Position numbers and translations under genes: made by a program. Positions 5,882 to 8,535 of a stretch of 8,535 nt of DNA are shown piece after piece. This DNA is from Candidatus Eiseniibacteriota bacterium. GTDB lineage: Bacteria; Joyebacterota; Joyebacteria; Joyebacterales; Joyebacteraceae. Within the stretch, counting starts at the first letter, position 1. The number at the start of each line of letters is the position of its first letter. The notes beneath the pieces were generated by a model. The model saw only the letters and a list, made by a program, of their open reading frames with translations. It had not been told where the DNA came from and made no database searches. The stretch covers positions 1 through 8,535 of the forward strand of contig JAUWRQ010000022.1 in the NCBI GenBank assembly GCA_030610515.1, written 5' to 3'.

Positions 5882-7489
5882 GTGCGCCTCAGGGTAATCG
5901 TAGCCGAGCGCATTTCCGAAGAGGGGATGTCGACGCTGGGTGCGTCGCTCGACGTCACCGAGGCGTTCGACGTCGATCGTGACGGACTCCTGTCCGCCAT
6001 CGCAGGCTACGACGCGCTCGTCGTGCGAAGCCTGACCAACGTGGATCGTGAGCTCATTGAGCGCGGAAAGAAGCTGCGGGTCGTCGGGCGCGCGGGTGTC
6101 GGCGTCGACAACATCGACGTCTCGTTCGCCACCTCCCGCGGCGTCATGATCGTGAACGCGCCGGAGTCGAACGTCGTGTCGGCCGCCGAGCACACGATGG
6201 CCTTCATGCTCGCCCTCGCGCGCAACCTGCCCGCGGCGGACAGGGAGCTCAGAGCCGGAACGTGGCCCGAGGCCAAGCCGCACGGCGTGGAGCTCCTGGG
6301 CAAGACGATCGGGATTGTGGGACTCGGCCGCGTCGGGTCGGCCGTCGCCGTGCGCGCAGCGGCCTTCGGAATGGGCGTCGTCGCGTACGACCCATACGTT
6401 TCTGACGAGCGCTTCCGCACGTTCGGCGCGGAGAAGCTCGACTCGCTCGACGAACTGATGCGCCGGTCCGACTACGTGAGCCTCCACACTCCCAAGACGG
6501 ACGAGACTTACGGGATGATCGGCGAGCGCGAGATGTCGCTCGCCCGGGATGGCGTGCGCATCATCAACTGCGCGCGCGGCGGAATCTTGAACGAAAACGC
6601 GCTCGTCACGGCGCTCGAAAGCGGGAAGGTCGCTGCGGCGGGTATCGACGTCTTCGACAGTGAACCCGTTGCGGATCACCCGTTCTTCCGGTTCGAACAG
6701 GTTCTCGTGACGCCTCACCTCGGCGGTTCGACTGAGGAAGCGCAGGCCAGGGTCGGCTCGACCGTGGCGGAGCAGGTGATCGAAGCGCTCTCGGGCAGGC
6801 TTCCGCGCTACGCGCTGAACGTGCCTCTGACCGACGTCGAGACGCTCTCCCACGTCGAGCCGTTCATGCCGCTGACCGAGGCACTCGGGAGCGCCTTCAC
6901 TCAGCTCTTCGGGCTCCCGACTGCGGGCGTCGAGATCCGGTACGGAGGCGAGATCGCACGGTACCGCACCGAGCTTCCGACGCTCTCGTTTCTGAAAGGA
7001 CTGCTCAAGCCGATCGAGGGCGACGAGGTCAATCTCGTCAACGGTCGCTTCCTCGCCGAGGAGAAGGGGATCGAGTTCACGGAGTCGCGCACGACGGATG
7101 CTGGGAGCTTCACGAACCTCATCACCGTCAGGGGACGGGACGGCTTCCGCGGAACGCTCTCGGCGACCCTCATGGCTCCGGGCAGCTTCAGGATGACCGA
7201 GATCGGCGGATTCGAGGTCGACGTCGTGCCCAAGGGCACCGTGCTCATAGCCTGGTTCGACGGCGGGGCGGTCGACGAGCCGGGGATCGTAGGACGTGTC
7301 GGGACGATGCTGGGTGAGGCGGGCGTCAACATCAGTCGCATGGAGGTCGGCAGAGAGGTCATTCGGGGCCGCGCCATCATGGTAGTATCGCCGAGCGGCG
7401 ACGTGCCGGCCGGGGCGGTCGAGCTGCTCGAAGAACATCCGGGTGTTTCCGAGGTCAGGCTCGTCAGGCTCGCCGACCTCACCACGTAG
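5882..7489 (+). CDS. serA: D-3-phosphoglycerate dehydrogenase, long form with ACT domain
   Basis: SerA oxidises 3-phosphoglycerate to 3-phosphohydroxypyruvate with NAD, the first step of the phosphorylated serine pathway in the cytosol. The 535 residues match the long family form: substrate-binding halves at about 1-100 and 285-315, NAD-binding domain about 100-285 with GLGRVG (147-152) and D170 for ribose, then an intervening (ASB) domain about 318-450 and an ACT domain about 453-530. The catalytic set is present: R232 in NCARGG, E261 in DSEP, H279 in PHLGG. The ACT domain has VGTMLGEAGVNISRMEVGR (473-491) and normally senses serine; its first loop, DGGAVDEPG (460-468), is a few residues longer than usual. 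The start is GTG at 5882, with GGGGG just after the murJ TAG as ribosome site, implying an operon with murJ. trpB lies 96 bases downstream. Confidence 0.97.
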   Translation: MRLRVIVAERISEEGMSTLGASLDVTEAFDVDRDGLLSAIAGYDALVVRSLTNVDRELIERGKKLRVVGRAGVGVDNIDVSFATSRGVMIVNAPESNVVSAAEHTMAFMLALARNLPAADRELRAGTWPEAKPHGVELLGKTIGIVGLGRVGSAVAVRAAAFGMGVVAYDPYVSDERFRTFGAEKLDSLDELMRRSDYVSLHTPKTDETYGMIGEREMSLARDGVRIINCARGGILNENALVTALESGKVAAAGIDVFDSEPVADHPFFRFEQVLVTPHLGGSTEEAQARVGSTVAEQVIEALSGRLPRYALNVPLTDVETLSHVEPFMPLTEALGSAFTQLFGLPTAGVEIRYGGEIARYRTELPTLSFLKGLLKPIEGDEVNLVNGRFLAEEKGIEFTESRTTDAGSFTNLITVRGRDGFRGTLSATLMAPGSFRMTEIGGFEVDVVPKGTVLIAWFDGGAVDEPGIVGRVGTMLGEAGVNISRMEVGREVIRGRAIMVVSPSGDVPAGAVELLEEHPGVSEVRLVRLADLTT

Positions 7490-7555
7490 GTTACGAACGC
7501 GATCACAGTCGCCGCCGTCAACGCGACGACATAGGCTACGAACGCGACGGCAGTC
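7484..7555 (+). repeat. Imperfect 45-base-period direct repeat spanning the serA stop
   Basis: Bases 7484-7510 and 7529-7555 match at 22 of 27 positions, with an identical core TACGAACGCGA. Because the offset is 45, both copies carry a TAG in the serA frame (7487-7489 and 7532-7534). Between them are 14 open codons, and after the second are 17 open codons up to the trpB ATG, which is in the same frame as serA. The likely origin is a small tandem duplication at the 3' end of serA. The rest of this 96-base spacer contains only the trpB ribosome site; no terminator or promoter is evident. Confidence 0.6.
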
Positions 7556-7572
7556 ACGAGGACGAAACGCAC

Positions 7573-7579
7573 AAGGAGG
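7573..7579 (+). promoter_or_regulatory. Strong ribosome binding site of trpB
   Basis: AAGGAGG stands 6 bases ahead of the ATG at 7586 and fixes the start of the TrpB2 reading frame. Confidence 0.8.
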
Positions 7580-7585
7580 CTGGAC

Positions 7586-8535
7586 ATGGATCCGGTGAAG
7601 ATCTTCCTTCCCGAGAAGGACATGCCGAGGGCCTGGTACAACTCTGTTCCCGACCTTCCCAAGCCGTTGGACCCGCCGCTTCACCCGCAGACGCGCGAGC
7701 CGCTCGGGCCGGACGACTTGGCCCCGCTCTTCCCGATGGATCTCATCCTTCAGGAGGTCTCCACGGAGCGGTGGATCGACATTCCCGAAGAGGTTCTGGA
7801 CATCTACTCGATCTGGAGGCCGACGCCGCTGGTGCGCGCGCGTCGCCTCGAGAAGCTGCTCGGAACGCCCGCGAAGATCTACTACAAGAATGAGGGCGTG
7901 AGTCCTCCCGGGAGCCACAAGCCGAACACGGCGGTGGCGCAAGCCTACTACAACAAGAAGGCGGGCGTCACCAGGCTCGCTACCGAGACGGGCGCCGGCC
8001 AGTGGGGAAGCGCTCTCTCGTTCGCGTGCAACTGCTTCGGGCTCGCCTGCACCGTTTACATGGTGAAGGTCAGCTACGAGCAGAAGCCGTACCGACGCAC
8101 GATGATGCAGGTCTGGGGCGCCGACGTGCATCCGAGCCCGACAGCCAACACCCCGGTCGGCAAGAAGATCCTCGAGGCTGACCCCGACTGTCCCGGGTCG
8201 CTCGGCATCGCGATCAGCGAGGCCGTGTTCGACGCCGCCACGCACGACGACACGAAGTACTCGCTCGGAAGCGTCCTGAACCACGTGCTCCTGCAGCAGT
8301 CGATCATCGGGCTCGAGACGAAGAAGCAGCTCGAGATGGTCGGCGACGAGGCCGACATCCTCGTCGGTTGCGTCGGCGGTGGCAGCAACTACATGGGAAT
8401 GGCTCTTCCGTTCCTGAGGGAGAAGGCCGACGGGCGCGACATCAGGTTCGTGGCCACCGAGCCGAAGGCGTGCCCGACGATGACGAAGGGCATGTTTGCC
8501 TACGACTACGGCGACAGCGCGGGCATGGCGCCCCT
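7586..8535 (+). CDS. trpB: Tryptophan synthase beta-like protein, TrpB2 class (3' end missing)
   Basis: This is a pyridoxal-phosphate enzyme of fold type II that condenses indole with serine (or O-phosphoserine in some TrpB2 enzymes) to give tryptophan. The window holds 316 codons of an expected 430-450. Visible marks are [15 protein letters not shown] (78-92), the cofactor lysine K112 in GSHKPN (109-114), E134 in ETGAGQWG (134-141), and the phosphate-binding GGGSN (264-268). GSHKPN and ETGAGQWG, in place of HKIN and GAGQHG of classical TrpB, together with the longer N-terminus before the lysine, place it in the TrpB2 group, which often lacks a TrpA partner beside it. No trpA is seen in the window. 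The ATG at 7586 has a strong ribosome site. The gene follows serA in the same direction, 96 bases downstream, and is probably in the same operon. Confidence 0.94.
   Translation, partial: MDPVKIFLPEKDMPRAWYNSVPDLPKPLDPPLHPQTREPLGPDDLAPLFPMDLILQEVSTERWIDIPEEVLDIYSIWRPTPLVRARRLEKLLGTPAKIYYKNEGVSPPGSHKPNTAVAQAYYNKKAGVTRLATETGAGQWGSALSFACNCFGLACTVYMVKVSYEQKPYRRTMMQVWGADVHPSPTANTPVGKKILEADPDCPGSLGIAISEAVFDAATHDDTKYSLGSVLNHVLLQQSIIGLETKKQLEMVGDEADILVGCVGGGSNYMGMALPFLREKADGRDIRFVATEPKACPTMTKGMFAYDYGDSAGMAP

Noticed and set aside
7487..7534. Recoding of TAG as a sense codon, suggested by the two in-frame TAGs between serA and trpB
   Set aside because: The barrel gene ends in TAG right after its terminal Phe signal and murJ ends in TAG just before the serA ribosome site, so TAG behaves as a normal stop here.
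6901..7662. Minus-strand frame with a hydrophobic stretch opposite the serA-trpB spacer
   Set aside because: The hydrophobic segment comes from the 45-base repeat read backwards, and the remainder is Ser/Thr-rich mirror of serA; there is no ribosome site or family match.
5450..8284. A 944-codon open frame on the minus strand, opposite murJ, serA and trpB
   Set aside because: It lies antisense to three well-recognised genes and crosses their spacers. It is dominated by Arg, Asp, Glu, His and Val with no domain I recognise, as expected for the mirror frame of GC-rich coding DNA.

Overview
The window is GC-rich DNA that looks like a Gram-negative bacterium. It has an outer-membrane beta-barrel gene whose protein ends in Phe, signal peptides, a MurJ flippase, strong Shine-Dalgarno sites, and GTG and TTG starts beside ATG. 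A long secreted FN3/carboxypeptidase-regulatory-like repeat protein, a TrpB2-type tryptophan synthase and a long-form SerA together would fit a metagenome-type lineage such as the FCB-related candidate phyla. That taxonomic guess is inference only; no rRNA or other marker here settles it.

The layout is two divergent gene groups. Leftward, from about position 3915 down to the left edge, are an outer-membrane beta-barrel protein (2488-3915) and, 64 bases downstream, a large secreted protein (2423 to beyond position 1). The latter has FN3-like domains followed by at least six tandem carboxypeptidase-regulatory-like domains and is cut by the left edge. The two probably form one transcription unit devoted to the cell envelope or surface.

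A 348-base divergent region (3916-4263) holds a convincing rightward sigma70-type promoter, several perfect palindromes and a possible 28-residue leader ORF whose stop overlaps the murJ start. Rightward follow murJ (lipid II flippase, 4264-5871), serA (phosphoglycerate dehydrogenase, 5882-7489, only 10 bases after murJ) and trpB of the TrpB2 class (7586 to beyond 8535, cut by the right edge). SerA starts the route to phosphoserine and serine, and TrpB2 uses serine or O-phosphoserine to make tryptophan, so serA and trpB2 make metabolic sense together; murJ is a probable operon passenger.

No tRNA, rRNA, CRISPR array, insertion sequence or clear mobile element is visible. The items most worth a second look are the repeat-built surface protein with its barrel partner, the serA-trpB2 pairing with a duplicated stop region between them, the possible leader ORF coupled to murJ, and the replacement in MurJ of a conserved arginine by cysteine.
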